From positions 1 to 51,905 of the forward strand of contig NZ_DATDMY010000022.1 of the NCBI RefSeq assembly GCF_036518555.1: a stretch of DNA of 51,905 nucleotides, written 5' to 3'. Origin of the DNA: Dokdonella_A sp036518555 (GTDB lineage: Bacteria; Pseudomonadota; Gammaproteobacteria; Xanthomonadales; Rhodanobacteraceae). The notes beneath the pieces were generated by a model. That model ran no database searches and was not told the origin of the DNA. It worked only from the letters and a program-made list of their open reading frames with translations. How positions within the stretch are numbered: the stretch's first letter is position 1; every line of letters begins with the position of its first letter. Positions 31,907 to 41,081 of the stretch are shown here, piece by piece. The position numbers were made by a program, and so were the translations under genes.

Positions 31907-32827
31907 ATGCGCACGCGCCATCTGTCCGTCGCCGCCGTCGCCGTCCTGTCCGCTGCGTCGATCGCGAGCGCCGCCAACGTCGTCACCGTGCAGCAAGGCG
32001 GCGTCGGCCGCTGGACCGGGCTCGCCGCGAAGGAATGCGGCATCTACGGCAAGCGCTACGCCGCGGTCGACGCGGCGTGCTACTACCCGGTCGACATCCG
32101 CGCCAAGCGCGGCGCGCACGCGATCGCGCTGTGGGACCAGGACGGTCGCAAGCACGACGGCACGCTGCGCGTGGAGAAAAGCGATTTCCCGGAAGTGCAG
32201 ATGACCTTGCCCGACTCGCTCGATCGCTTCCTGCACATCGGCGCCGACGACCTCGCGCGCGCGAAGCGCGAGCATGCCGCGGTCGCGAAGGTCCTCGGCG
32301 GCACGCTCGATGCACCGTCGTTCTCGCTGCCGCTCGCGGCGCCGACCGCGAGCCTGCCGAAGAGCGAAGACGATTTCGGCAGCGTGCGCGTGTTCGACGC
32401 CGACCACCGCAGCCTGCACAGCGGGCGCGACTATCCGGTGCCGGAAGGCAATACGGTCAAGGCGGTCGCGGACGGCAAGGTCGTGCTGGCGGGCGAGCAG
32501 TTCTTCTCCGGCAATTCGGTGTTCGTCGACCACGGCGACGGCCTCGTGAGCATGAACTTCCATCTCTCGTCGATCGCGGTGAAGGACGGCGACGTCGTCA
32601 AGCGCGGCGAAGCGCTCGGCCGGATCGGCGCGACCGGGCGTGCGACGGGCCCGCACCTGCACCTCGGCGTGCGCTGGCTCGGCAAGCGCATCGATCCCGC
32701 GCTGCTGCTCGCGTCGCCGGACGCATTGCCGTCGGTCGCGGACTCGCCGGCCGAAGCTCAGCACAAGATCGACCAGGCCGAATCGCGCGAGCCGCCCGAG
32801 CAGGACGACCTCGACGACGAAGGCTGA
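31907..32827 (+). CDS. M23 (LytM) family metallopeptidase
   Basis: This 306-residue exported protein has a signal peptide (HLSVAAVAVLSAASIASAA). The C-terminal half is a LytM domain: the zinc-binding HSGRDYPVPEGNTVKAVADG (His and Asp), GNSVFVDHGDGLVSMNFHLS, and GPHLHLGVRW with the HxH pair. It should cleave peptidoglycan cross-links in the periplasm, or activate amidases if inactive, but all ligands are present. The N-terminal half is a beta-rich domain. The C-terminus is acidic. The start at 31907 gives the clean signal peptide. Confidence 0.85.
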   Translation: MRTRHLSVAAVAVLSAASIASAANVVTVQQGGVGRWTGLAAKECGIYGKRYAAVDAACYYPVDIRAKRGAHAIALWDQDGRKHDGTLRVEKSDFPEVQMTLPDSLDRFLHIGADDLARAKREHAAVAKVLGGTLDAPSFSLPLAAPTASLPKSEDDFGSVRVFDADHRSLHSGRDYPVPEGNTVKAVADGKVVLAGEQFFSGNSVFVDHGDGLVSMNFHLSSIAVKDGDVVKRGEALGRIGATGRATGPHLHLGVRWLGKRIDPALLLASPDALPSVADSPAEAQHKIDQAESREPPEQDDLDDEG

Positions 32828-32846
32828 CGTTCGGCGAGGTCGCCGG

Positions 32847-33887
32847 TCAGCGATGGCGCAAGGTCGACCAGCGTCGCGCCGCCACCGCCTGGTCGTCCGG
32901 CGCGCGCCACGCCTCGATGCTCCCCTGCGCGAGCCGGACCAGGCTCTTCAGCGGCTGGTGCAGGCGGCGCATCGAGCACAGCAGGTAGGCGCGCGCCGCG
33001 CGCGGATGATGGCGCTCCTGCAGGCAGCGCCCGAGCCAGTAGTCGGCGGCCGCCTGCGCGCGCGCGAGAGTGCGTGGCGAAGGGCGCGCACCTTCGAACC
33101 CGCGCACGCCCTGCAGCACCTGATGGTGCATCGTCGCGAGCCGCCACGGCGAGGCGAGTCGGCTCAGCTGGTCGCCGCGCGAGAGCTGCCGCAGGAAGCC
33201 CGGCGCATCGACGTAACCGCCGGGCCCGAGCAGGCACAGGCGGGCGGCGAATTCCCAGTCCTCGAGATAGCGGAAGCGCGGGTTGAACGGCGCCGCCGCG
33301 CACGCGGCCGGGCGACGGATCGCCAGTCCCGACAGGTAGAACAGGTCGCCGAACAGGATCGCGGGCGAGCAGTCGCCGATCCGCAACGTGTGCGCCACGC
33401 CGTTCGCGCGCGCACGGATCGCGAGCGCTTCGAAGCGATCGGCCTCGAAGCCGCCGCGGTTCCAACCCGGATTGTTGCGCACGACGTGGTGGCGCACGTC
33501 GTCGGGCCGGTCGATCGGACAGGCATCGCCCTCGAGCGTCACGAACTGCAGGTCGGGCGCGGCGCCGAACGCCGCATACGCGAGCCGCAATGCGTCGGGC
33601 AGCAGCACGTCGTCGGAGTCGAGGAACACCACGTAGTCGCCGCGTGCGGCTGCGAGCCCCGCGTTGCGCGCCCCGGATGGGCCTTCGTTGCGCTCGAGTC
33701 GCACGACGCGCACGCGCGGTTCGTCGCGGTAGCGTGCATCGAGCGTCTCCACGGTGCCGTCGGTCGACGCGTCGTCGACGACGATGACGTCGAGGGGTTC
33801 GCCCGTGTCGGCGGCGAGCACGCTGTCGACCGCGCGCACGACGATCGACGAGCGGTCGTGGGTCGGGATGATCACGGAGAAACTCAT
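32847..33887 (-). CDS. Family 2 glycosyltransferase
   Basis: This 346-residue cytoplasmic protein opens MSFSVIIPTHDRSSIVVRAV, followed by VIVVDDASTDGTVETL and the metal-binding DYVVFLDSDD (DxD-type). This is the GT-A fold of GT2 enzymes, which transfer a nucleotide sugar to a polysaccharide, lipid or protein acceptor. The C-terminal third is variable. The convergent M23 gene ends 20 bp away. No polysaccharide gene cluster surrounds it, so its acceptor cannot be inferred. Confidence 0.85.
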   Translation of the reverse strand: MSFSVIIPTHDRSSIVVRAVDSVLAADTGEPLDVIVVDDASTDGTVETLDARYRDEPRVRVVRLERNEGPSGARNAGLAAARGDYVVFLDSDDVLLPDALRLAYAAFGAAPDLQFVTLEGDACPIDRPDDVRHHVVRNNPGWNRGGFEADRFEALAIRARANGVAHTLRIGDCSPAILFGDLFYLSGLAIRRPAACAAAPFNPRFRYLEDWEFAARLCLLGPGGYVDAPGFLRQLSRGDQLSRLASPWRLATMHHQVLQGVRGFEGARPSPRTLARAQAAADYWLGRCLQERHHPRAARAYLLCSMRRLHQPLKSLVRLAQGSIEAWRAPDDQAVAARRWSTLRHR

Positions 33888-33934
33888 GGTCGACTCCTTG
33901 CGCCGCGCGCACTGCAGACGAAGGGGATGGACGA

Positions 33935-34504
33935 TCAGTGCTCGACGCCGAGCCAGCGGATTTCGGCCGCCTTGCGCGGCACCGCGGGCGTCGATCCGGC
34001 CGGATGGCCGACGATGATCGGTGCGACCGGCTGGATCGTGAGCGGGACGCGCAGGAAGGCCTTGCCTTCCGTGCTGCGCAGCCAGGACTGCGCGAAGCCG
34101 ATCCAGCACGTGCCGAGGCCCGCCGCGTGCGCGGCGAGCATGAGGTTCCCGGCGGCGAGCGCGCAGTTCTCGACCGCCCAGGCGTTGTCCGTCGTGCTGC
34201 AGATCAGCACGAGCGCGGGCGCACCGTAGAAGATGTCGAACGTGGGATCGTGCAGCGTCAGGTCGAGGTGGTGCGAGAGCAAGCCGGCCGGCGTGTTGGC
34301 GAGCATGTGCTCCTTCGCGCGCCGCGAGATGTCCGCGAGCATCGTCGCGTCGCGCACGACGCAGAACACCCACGGCTGCGCGTTCATCGCGCTCGGCGCC
34401 TGGATCGCCGCATCGATGAGGTCGCGCAGCGCCGATTCGCCGACCGCCTCGCGCGTGTACGCGCGCACGGCCCGACGGTTGTAGATCGCGTCCTTGAGGT
34501 CCAT
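33935..34504 (-). CDS. Nitroreductase family protein
   Basis: This 189-residue protein has the FMN-binding nitroreductase pattern: DAIYNRRAVRAYTREAV at the N-terminus, APSAMNAQPWVFCVVRD, and NLMLAAHAAGLGTCWIGFAQ with the conserved Gly-rich helix. The length is typical. It is a cytoplasmic flavoprotein dimer that reduces nitro or quinone compounds with NAD(P)H. It is upstream of the GT2 gene on the same strand with a 47-bp gap. Substrate unknown. Confidence 0.88.
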   Translation of the reverse strand: MDLKDAIYNRRAVRAYTREAVGESALRDLIDAAIQAPSAMNAQPWVFCVVRDATMLADISRRAKEHMLANTPAGLLSHHLDLTLHDPTFDIFYGAPALVLICSTTDNAWAVENCALAAGNLMLAAHAAGLGTCWIGFAQSWLRSTEGKAFLRVPLTIQPVAPIIVGHPAGSTPAVPRKAAEIRWLGVEH

Positions 34505-34706
34505 CGCGCCGCGCCCTCGAGGGAGACGGGGCGAGCCTCCGCCGCGCTAGCCCGGCGCGTATTGACCCAGATCAACGAAAGCCTACGGGCAAGGCCGCGG
34601 CGCCCGCGGCGACGACGCGGGACGAACGCGCGGCCGGGCCGACTACGTGTTCGAGGCTGCGGCCGGCGCGGCCGCCGGCCGTGCGCGCACGCCGTCGCGC
34701 GATCGC

Positions 34707-36395
34707 TCAGCGATGCACGGGCGAGACGAACAGTGGCGACGGATCGCTCGTGACTTTCGTGTAGATGCTGCCGGTGCCACCCGCGGCGGCGTTGGTGCCG
34801 ATGTTGCCGCTGTTGCCGCCCGCGCCGCCGGAACCGCCGCCACCGCCGCCGAACGCGGTGTTCGCGTTGGAGTTCGTGCCGCTGCCGGCCGCACCGCCGC
34901 TCACGTTGATCGCGCCGTTCGTGATCGTCGGCGCGAGCAAGTTGACCACGCCGCCACCGCCGCCGCCCGAAGGCGCCGAGCCGGTCGCGCCCGCGAGCGC
35001 ATCGGCGCCCTTGCCGCCGACGGCGCTGATCGTGCCACCGTTGGTGATGCCGGTCTTCGACGCGAGGATGATGACGCCGCCGCCGCCACCGCCGCCGCCG
35101 ATGCTCGTCGACGGCACCGCCGCGTTGCCGTTCGCGCCGTCCGCGCGGATCGTGCCGGTCGCGCCGATCGTGATCGAGCCGAGCGCGATGATGACGACCG
35201 TGCCGCCGCCGCCGGCCGGATTGGGAACGTTGCTGTTCGTGTAGGGGCCGATGCCGCCGCCGGCCGAGCCCGGACTCACGCCGAGGCGCGCGAACAACGG
35301 ACTGACCGCGGCACCACCGAGGCCGACCGAGTTGTTGCCGAGCGTCGCCGCGCTGCTGCCGATGCCCGCGCCCGCGTTCGTGTTCGGCGCGACGACGAGC
35401 TGCCCGGTGATCGAGACGTTGCCGGTCGCACGGATCACGAGCCCGCTCGGCACGGTCAGCATGCCGCTGACCGTGAGGTTCGTGAACTGCAGCGTGCTCG
35501 CGGGCGGCGACAGCGTCCAGTCGACCGTGCCGAACGAGCCGATGCCGTCGGAGCCGTCGCCGTAGAGGTTGGCGACGCCTGCGGGGCCCTGCGCTCCGAC
35601 GGGACCCGTCGCGCCGGTCGCACCCGTTGCACCCGTCGGTCCCTGCACGCCCTGCGGACCCTGGGCGCCCGTCGCGCCTTGCGCGCCGGTCGCACCTTGT
35701 GGGCCAATCGGTCCGATCGGGCCCGTCGCGCCCTGCGGACCGGTTGCGCCGATCGGTCCGGCCGGACCTTGCGGGCCGGTCGCGCCGGTCGCGCCTGTCG
35801 CACCCTGCGGACCCGCGGGACCGATCGGACCCGCGTCGCCTTGTGGTCCAGCCGGACCCGTGGCTCCGGTCGCGCCCTGCGGACCGGCCGGCCCGATCGC
35901 GCCCGTGTCGCCCTGCGCGCCGGCGGGACCGATCGGTCCGGTCGGACCTTCGGGACCCGCCGGACCTGGGGGCCCCGCCGGACCCTCGGGACCCGCGGGC
36001 CCCGGGTTCAGCGAATACTGCGCGACCGGCACCGCCGACACCGCCTGGCGCCCTGCGAGCGTTTCCTGGTTCGCGAGCGTGGTGCCGACCTTGATCTCGA
36101 GCCAATACTGCGTGCCGTTGAAGACGGGACCGAAATCGAGATCGGTCGTGAACAGCCCGTCGACGACGACGATCGACTGCTGGATCGGCGTCGTGCCGAC
36201 GACCTGCGCGCCGCCGCTCGCGGCGTCGAACAGCGTGAAGGTGAACAGGTAGCTGCCGTTCGCGAGCGTGCCGCCCGCGTTGAGCTGGCCTTGGTAGGTG
36301 AATGCACTCGACTGCGGCGCGAGCGGCGCGGCGACCGCTACGTGCAGGACGCACGCGAGCACGAACGCGAACAGCACAGGCAGGCAACGTGTCAT
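34707..36395 (-). CDS. Secreted collagen-like protein with glycine-rich C-domain
   Basis: This 562-residue protein has a signal peptide (CLPVLFAFVLACVLHVAVAA). The N-terminal domain of about 110 residues (FTYQGQLNAGGTLANGSYLF) is a common phage-tail/adhesin-like beta-domain. Next come about 48 uninterrupted Gly-X-Y triplets (GPAGPEGPAGPPGPAGPEGP onward), able to form a triple helix. The rest is a Gly/Ala/Val-rich repetitive region resembling a beta-helix (GTVVIIALGSITIGATGTIR, GGGGGGGGVIILASKTG). It is likely a surface fibre. It lacks the IFxDGF tail, but the gene just upstream, two bases away and probably co-transcribed, carries it. Confidence 0.88.
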   Translation of the reverse strand: MTRCLPVLFAFVLACVLHVAVAAPLAPQSSAFTYQGQLNAGGTLANGSYLFTFTLFDAASGGAQVVGTTPIQQSIVVVDGLFTTDLDFGPVFNGTQYWLEIKVGTTLANQETLAGRQAVSAVPVAQYSLNPGPAGPEGPAGPPGPAGPEGPTGPIGPAGAQGDTGAIGPAGPQGATGATGPAGPQGDAGPIGPAGPQGATGATGATGPQGPAGPIGATGPQGATGPIGPIGPQGATGAQGATGAQGPQGVQGPTGATGATGATGPVGAQGPAGVANLYGDGSDGIGSFGTVDWTLSPPASTLQFTNLTVSGMLTVPSGLVIRATGNVSITGQLVVAPNTNAGAGIGSSAATLGNNSVGLGGAAVSPLFARLGVSPGSAGGGIGPYTNSNVPNPAGGGGTVVIIALGSITIGATGTIRADGANGNAAVPSTSIGGGGGGGGVIILASKTGITNGGTISAVGGKGADALAGATGSAPSGGGGGGVVNLLAPTITNGAINVSGGAAGSGTNSNANTAFGGGGGGSGGAGGNSGNIGTNAAAGGTGSIYTKVTSDPSPLFVSPVHR

Positions 36396-36397
36396 CG

Positions 36398-36715
36398 TCA
36401 GCACCCCTCGAATCCGCTGAAGAACATCTGGTCCGGCGGATTGCCCGCGGCGGACCAGAAACCGGAGATCACTTCGATCGTCGCGCCGCTCGAATAGCCG
36501 GGCGCCGCCTCGCCGACGCTGCCTGCCAGGCGGTAGCACGCGCCGCGCAGGCGCGCGCCGCCCGAACCGATGCGGTGAAAGTCGATCGAATACGTCGGCG
36601 TGCCGGCGCGACTGTCCGCGACCGGTGACATGGAAAAGGCAGCGAGCGCGACGACGGCGAGGCCGCACGCGAGCAGCCGCGCGCGCCTGCGCGGGCGCGT
36701 AGTGGACATGAGCAT
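36398..36715 (-). CDS. Small secreted protein ending in FFSGFEGC tail
   Basis: This 105-residue protein has a long signal peptide (LLACGLAVVALAAFSMSPVA). The mature part has SIDFHRIGSGGARLRGACYR and LAGSVGEAAPGYSSGATIEV, ending SGFWSAAG and DQMFFSGFEGC. The final motif is the window's recurrent tail with a terminal Cys. Similar short proteins appear to be widespread in Rhodanobacteraceae-like genomes. The gene ends two bases before the collagen-like gene begins, so the two are probably one operon, and the small product may assist or decorate the surface fibre. Confidence 0.7.
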   Translation of the reverse strand: MLMSTTRPRRRARLLACGLAVVALAAFSMSPVADSRAGTPTYSIDFHRIGSGGARLRGACYRLAGSVGEAAPGYSSGATIEVISGFWSAAGNPPDQMFFSGFEGC

Positions 36716-36877
36716 CGATTCCCCCTGTGGACTCGACTGGCGAGCCGAGTATACGCAGTCCGCGGCATTGCCGTCGTCGCGATCTCGACGCGTGGCCGAG
36801 CCCTCGATCGTGAACCGGGAGCGCGGCGCACGTCCCGGATAAGGCGGGATTCACCACGGGTGCGGTAATCGTGTCGC

Positions 36878-37969
36878 ATGCATGCGACCGAACGCCGCCG
36901 CCGCGCCGTCACCTTCGTTCCCGGCGTCGCGCGCTCGGCCCGGCTCGAGGTCGTGGCCCCACCCGATCCTGCGGAGGGCGCGCTCGTCGTCGCGATCGAC
37001 GCGATCGGCGTGTGCGGCACCGACCGCGAGCTGCTCGCGGGTGCGTACGGCACAGCGCCGGCCGGGCGCGAGCGCCTGATCATCGGCCACGAATCGCTCG
37101 GGCACGTGCTCGAAGCGCCCGCCGACAGCGGGTTCGCGCCGGGCGATGCGGTCGCGGGCATCGTGCGACGCCCGGACCCGGTGCCATGCGCGCACTGCGC
37201 GATCGGCGAGTGGGACCTGTGCGAGAACGGCGCCTACACCGAGCGCGGCATCAAGGGGCGCGACGGCTATGCGGCACAGATCGTACGCATCGAGCCGGAT
37301 TTCGCCGTGCGCGTCGATGCGGCGCTCGGCGTCGCAGGCGTGCTGACCGAGCCGGCGAGCGTCGTCGCGAAGGCGTGGGCGGAGATCGAGCGGCTCGCCG
37401 CGCGTTCGGCCGCGAGCACGATCCGCGATGTCTGGGTCACGGGCGCGGGGCCGATCGGATTGCTCGCCGCGCTGATGGGCGTGCAGCGCGGCTGCGACGT
37501 CGCCGTGTACGACCGCGCGGAAGGCGGTCCGAAGCCCGCGCTCGCGCGCGACCTCGGCGCGCGCTACGCCACGCCTGCGTCACCGCCCGCCGCCGACGCG
37601 GCATTCGACGTCGTGATCGAATGCACGGGCGCGGCGTCGGTCATCGTCGAGGCGATCAAGCGCCTGCGCCCGAACGGCATCCTCTGCCTCACGGGCGTGT
37701 CGCGCACGGGCACGAAGATCGGCGTCGACGCGGGCGCGATCAACCGCGAGATGGTGCTCGAGAACGCCGTCGTGTTCGGATCGGTGAATGCGCGCCGCAC
37801 GCATTACGCCGCAGGCGCGAGCGCGCTCGCCGCCGCGGACCGGCACTGGCTGCATCGCCTCGTCACGCGCCGCGTCGGGCTCGACGCGTGGCGCGACGCG
37901 TTCGAACCGCAACCCGACGACGTCAAGGTCGTACTCGACTTCGTCGACGCGCGCCATGGCGCGCATTGA
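36878..37969 (+). CDS. Zinc-dependent glucose dehydrogenase (MDR family)
   Basis: This 363-residue protein has the MDR alcohol dehydrogenase layout: catalytic zinc site GVCGTDRELL and LIIGHESLGHVLE, structural cysteines VPCAHCAIGEWDLCENG, and the Rossmann motif VTGAGPIGLLAALMG. The ERGIKGRDGYAAQIVRI stretch after the cysteines is characteristic of glucose 1-dehydrogenases. It should oxidise glucose to gluconolactone with NAD(P). Its 3' end overlaps the GH15 gene by 14 bp, so the two are co-translated and work in sequence. Confidence 0.85.
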   Translation: MHATERRRRAVTFVPGVARSARLEVVAPPDPAEGALVVAIDAIGVCGTDRELLAGAYGTAPAGRERLIIGHESLGHVLEAPADSGFAPGDAVAGIVRRPDPVPCAHCAIGEWDLCENGAYTERGIKGRDGYAAQIVRIEPDFAVRVDAALGVAGVLTEPASVVAKAWAEIERLAARSAASTIRDVWVTGAGPIGLLAALMGVQRGCDVAVYDRAEGGPKPALARDLGARYATPASPPAADAAFDVVIECTGAASVIVEAIKRLRPNGILCLTGVSRTGTKIGVDAGAINREMVLENAVVFGSVNARRTHYAAGASALAAADRHWLHRLVTRRVGLDAWRDAFEPQPDDVKVVLDFVDARHGAH

Positions 37970-39794
37970 GGATTACGGCCTCATCGGCGACTGCGAGACG
38001 GCCGCGCTCGTCGGTCGCGACGGATCGATCGACTGGCTCTGCTGGCCGCGCTTCGACAGCGACGCCTGCTTCGCCGCGCTGCTCGGCGGTGCGGACAACG
38101 GCCGCTGGCGCATCCATCCGCGCGGTGCGGTCAAGACGCGCACGCGCGCGTATCGCGGTGCGACCCTCGTGCTCGAGACGAGCTGCGAGACGCGCACGGG
38201 TCGCGTGACGCTCGTCGATTTCATGCCGCCGCGCGGCGCGTGCGCGGACATCGTGCGCATCGTGCGCGGCGACCGCGGCCACGTGCCGATGGCGATGGAC
38301 CTCGTCGCGCGCTTCGGCTACGGGGCGCAGGTGCCGTGGGTCGTGCGCCTCGACGACGGCGCCGTGCGCGCGATCGCCGGACCCGACAGCATGACCTTGC
38401 GCACGCCGGTCGGCGTGCGCGGCGACGGCGAACGCCTCACGGCCGCGTTCACGGTCGAAGCGGGCGACGCGGTGCCGTTCGTGCTCACCTACGCGCGTTC
38501 GCACGAGCCGCCGCCGCGGCCGATCGATCCGCACGTCGCGCTCGAGCAGACCGAAGCGTTCTGGACGCGATGGATCGCGCGCTTCGAAGGCAAGGGTCCG
38601 TGGGGAAAGGACATCCGGCGCTCGCTGATCACGCTCAAGGCGCTCACGTACGCGCCGACCGGCGGCATCGTCGCCGCAGCGACGACGTCGTTGCCGGAGC
38701 AGCTCGGCGGCACGCGCAACTGGGACTATCGCTACTGCTGGGTGCGCGACGCGACGCTGTCGCTGCTCGCGATGATGAACGCGGGGTTCTTCGAGGAGGC
38801 CGCGGCCTGGCGCGACTGGCTGCTGCGCGCGGTCGCGGGCAATCCACGCCAGATGCAGATCATGTACGGGATCGCGGGCGAGCGTCGGCTCACCGAATGG
38901 TCGGTGCCGTGGCTCGCGGGGTACGAGGGCGCGTCGCCGGTACGCATCGGCAACGCCGCGCACGCGCAGCTGCAGCTCGACGTCTACGGCGAGCTCATGG
39001 ACACGCTCCACCACGCGCGCCGCGGTTCGCTCACGGGCGACGCGTCGAGCTGGGAACTGCAACGCGCGCTGCTCGCGCACCTCGAGACGATCTGGCGCGA
39101 ACCCGATGCGGGCATCTGGGAAGGGCGCGGCGATCCCGCCGCGTTCACCTATTCGCGCGTGATGGCCTGGGTCGCGTTCGACCGTGCGGTCAAGAGCGTC
39201 GAGCGTCTCGGCCTCGAAGGGCCGGTCTCGCGTTGGCGGCGGCTGCGTGCGCGCATCCATCGCGAAGTCTGCAGCAAGGGCTACGATCGCCGTCGCGGCA
39301 CCTTCGTGCGCGCCTACGGCAGCCGCGACCTCGATGCGAGCCTGCTGCTGATGCCGCAGCTCGGTTTCCTGCCGCCCGACGACCCGCGCATCGCCGGCAC
39401 GGTTGCTGCGATCGAACGCGACCTCGTGCGCCGCGGGTTCGTGCTGCGCTACGACAGCGCCGCGGCGGACGACGGCTTGCCCGTGGGCGAGGGCGCGTTC
39501 CTCGCCTGCAGCTTCTGGCTCGCCGATGCCTACACGATGCTCGGCCGGCATCGCGACGCGAAGCGGCTGTTCGAGCGCCTGCTCGCGATCCGCAACGATC
39601 TTGGTCTGTTGTCCGAAGAGTACGACGTCGACGCAGGGCGGCTCGTCGGCAACTTCCCGCAGGCGTTCTCGCACATCGCGCTCGTCAATACCGCGCTCAA
39701 CCTCCGGCGCATCGCGCCGCCGGCCGAGCAGCGCGCGGACCGCTCGGGCGAACGCGTCGACGACGGCGCGCGGCGCTCGTCGCCGGCGCACTGA
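37956..39794 (+). CDS. Glycoside hydrolase family 15 (glucoamylase/trehalase type)
   Basis: This 612-residue protein starts MARIEDYGLIGDCETAALVG, then RDGSIDWLCWPRFDSDACFA, the typical N-terminus of bacterial GH15 enzymes. The (alpha/alpha)6 catalytic domain includes GGTRNWDYRYCWVRDATLSL, IWEGRG and the acid-rich LLSEEYDVDAGRLVGNFPQA near the C-terminus. There is no signal peptide, so it acts in the cytoplasm on trehalose or alpha-glucans, releasing glucose. The upstream overlapping glucose dehydrogenase would use that glucose. Trehalase and glucoamylase activity cannot be separated from sequence alone. Confidence 0.9.
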   Translation: MARIEDYGLIGDCETAALVGRDGSIDWLCWPRFDSDACFAALLGGADNGRWRIHPRGAVKTRTRAYRGATLVLETSCETRTGRVTLVDFMPPRGACADIVRIVRGDRGHVPMAMDLVARFGYGAQVPWVVRLDDGAVRAIAGPDSMTLRTPVGVRGDGERLTAAFTVEAGDAVPFVLTYARSHEPPPRPIDPHVALEQTEAFWTRWIARFEGKGPWGKDIRRSLITLKALTYAPTGGIVAAATTSLPEQLGGTRNWDYRYCWVRDATLSLLAMMNAGFFEEAAAWRDWLLRAVAGNPRQMQIMYGIAGERRLTEWSVPWLAGYEGASPVRIGNAAHAQLQLDVYGELMDTLHHARRGSLTGDASSWELQRALLAHLETIWREPDAGIWEGRGDPAAFTYSRVMAWVAFDRAVKSVERLGLEGPVSRWRRLRARIHREVCSKGYDRRRGTFVRAYGSRDLDASLLLMPQLGFLPPDDPRIAGTVAAIERDLVRRGFVLRYDSAAADDGLPVGEGAFLACSFWLADAYTMLGRHRDAKRLFERLLAIRNDLGLLSEEYDVDAGRLVGNFPQAFSHIALVNTALNLRRIAPPAEQRADRSGERVDDGARRSSPAH

Positions 39795-40115
39795 GGGTCG
39801 GGGCGAGAAGGCATCCCGCTTCTGCGCGGATAGGCTTCGCGGTCGCGGGAAAGCCATGCGGCCACGGCGTCATGGCGTGTGGGCGTCGGCGCAGGCCGGT
39901 GCGGCGAGAGCGCGCCGATCGCGACGCGGACGCATCGCGAATGCTCCGCGCGCGCAGAGGTGTCACTCCGTCCGGCCGCCGGTCCGGCGGCTCGCGATGC
40001 CTCGCAACGCGGCGCCGCATCGTTCATCTCGCTGCGCGGGCACGAGCGCTGGGTCCGATGGGGGCGGCACGCGCGTCGTCGCGGCCTGCGACCGAACAAC
40101 GCAGGTGCGGCGTCG
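39795..40115. other. No convincing gene
   Basis: Shadow frames only. The right end runs into the remnant that carries the C-terminal tail. Confidence 0.4.
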
Positions 40116-40303
40116 GCCTCGAACGCGAAGGGTTTCGCAAGGGCCAGCTCGCGGTTGCGATCGGCATGCTCTACGTCGATCCCGTGGATCCCGAGGTCAC
40201 GTCCAGCTGGGGCGGCATCTATGTCACGGCGCCGACCGACATCATCTTCCGCGATGACTTCGAACTCCCGGTCGTGGGCGCGGCCGGCGAGTCCATGCAC
40301 TGA
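40116..40303 (+). pseudogene. 3' remnant of secreted protein with IIFRDDFE tail
   Basis: The last 60 residues of an open frame look protein-like: KGQLAVAIGMLYVDPVDPEV, SSWGGIYVTAPT and then DIIFRDDFE with 12 further residues. Upstream the frame loses protein character and there is no start or signal peptide. It is probably the surviving 3' end of a lost gene of the tailed secreted class. Confidence 0.5.
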
Positions 40304-40339
40304 TCGATCCGTTCCGCCACCCACGCATGGGAGTCCGAT

Positions 40340-40651
40340 ATGAAGACGCTCTCGATCCTGCTCGCCGGTGCCGCCGTTCTTGCGGCAGGCTCCACATCGG
40401 CGCAACCGGCCGCGACGCCCAAGGGCCCTCCGGGCGCGGGCCAGGGCCACGGACGGATGTACGGCTGGTCCTTGATGACGCCGCAGGAGCGCACCGAGCA
40501 TCAGCAGAAGATGCGCTCGTTCGACGATTACGACGCGTGCACCGCCTACGTCGCCGCGCACCACGCGCTCATGCAGGCGCGCGCGAAGGAGAAGGGCGTC
40601 GCGCTGCCGGCCGCGTCGCGCGACGACCGCTGCGCGCATCTCAAGCACTGA
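40340..40651 (+). CDS. Small periplasmic protein, conserved in Xanthomonadales-like bacteria
   Basis: This 103-residue protein has a signal peptide (LSILLAGAAVLAAGSTSAQP). The mature part includes WSLMTPQERTEHQQKMRSFD, then DYDACTAYVAAHHALMQARA and KEKGVALPAASRDDRC. The 'MTPxExxEHxxKM...YxxCxxYxxxHH' pattern recurs in small secreted proteins of Lysobacterales without known function. His pairs and two cysteines would allow metal binding, but that is speculation. It is a single gene. Confidence 0.75.
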   Translation: MKTLSILLAGAAVLAAGSTSAQPAATPKGPPGAGQGHGRMYGWSLMTPQERTEHQQKMRSFDDYDACTAYVAAHHALMQARAKEKGVALPAASRDDRCAHLKH

Positions 40652-40733
40652 CGCTTCGCCGGAAGGAGAGGGACGCACGTCGATTCCGGTCGTTCGGCCG
40701 GAACCGACATGCCACTGCTTCAAGTCGATGCGG

Positions 40734-41081
40734 TTACTCTTCCGAGAACTCGATCGGCGTGTCGACGTCCTCGCAGAAGTCCTGCTTGCTCGGCGCGCTC
40801 GTGCTGCCGTCGCTGAACTTCGCGCGGATCCACTGCTCGCAGTTCTCGTCGTCGGTGCTGCTGTCCCAGACGAGCGTCTCGGTCTTGCCGGGCGCGATGC
40901 CGCGGCCGATGTCGAAATCGCCCCAGTTCTTCTTGTCTTCGGACACCTGCAGCTTCGTGATGCGCGATTCCGTCGCGTTCGTGACCTTGAAATGCCACTG
41001 GTCGGCGGCCGCCGCCTGCAATGCGGGCAGCGCGATGGCTGCACACAGCAGCCCGGCCTGGATCGTGTTCCTGGTCGACAT
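40734..41081 (-). CDS. Small secreted beta-domain protein, function unknown
   Basis: This 115-residue protein has a signal peptide (GLLCAAIALPALQAAAA). The mature domain DQWHFKVTNATESRITKLQV, KKNWGDFDIGRGIAPGKTET, CEQWIRAKFSDG and DFCEDVDTPIEF has alternating hydrophobics and a Cys pair that may form a disulfide. Homologous-looking proteins occur singly in Xanthomonadaceae. It ends in an acidic tail rather than the IFxDGF motif. Confidence 0.7.
   Translation of the reverse strand: MSTRNTIQAGLLCAAIALPALQAAAADQWHFKVTNATESRITKLQVSEDKKNWGDFDIGRGIAPGKTETLVWDSSTDDENCEQWIRAKFSDGSTSAPSKQDFCEDVDTPIEFSEE

Noticed and set aside
34647..36497. Long plus-strand frame over the collagen-like gene
   Set aside because: It is the complement of the Gly-X-Y and glycine-rich codons; composition is all Arg/Ala/Asp repeats with no fold.
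37788..37956. GH15 start further upstream
   Set aside because: The frame is open but overlaps the dehydrogenase; MARIEDYGLIGDC at 37956 is the family-typical start.
38240..40303. 687-codon plus frame over GH15
   Set aside because: It is a shadow frame of GH15 in its first three quarters; only the last 60 codons look protein-like and are listed as a remnant.
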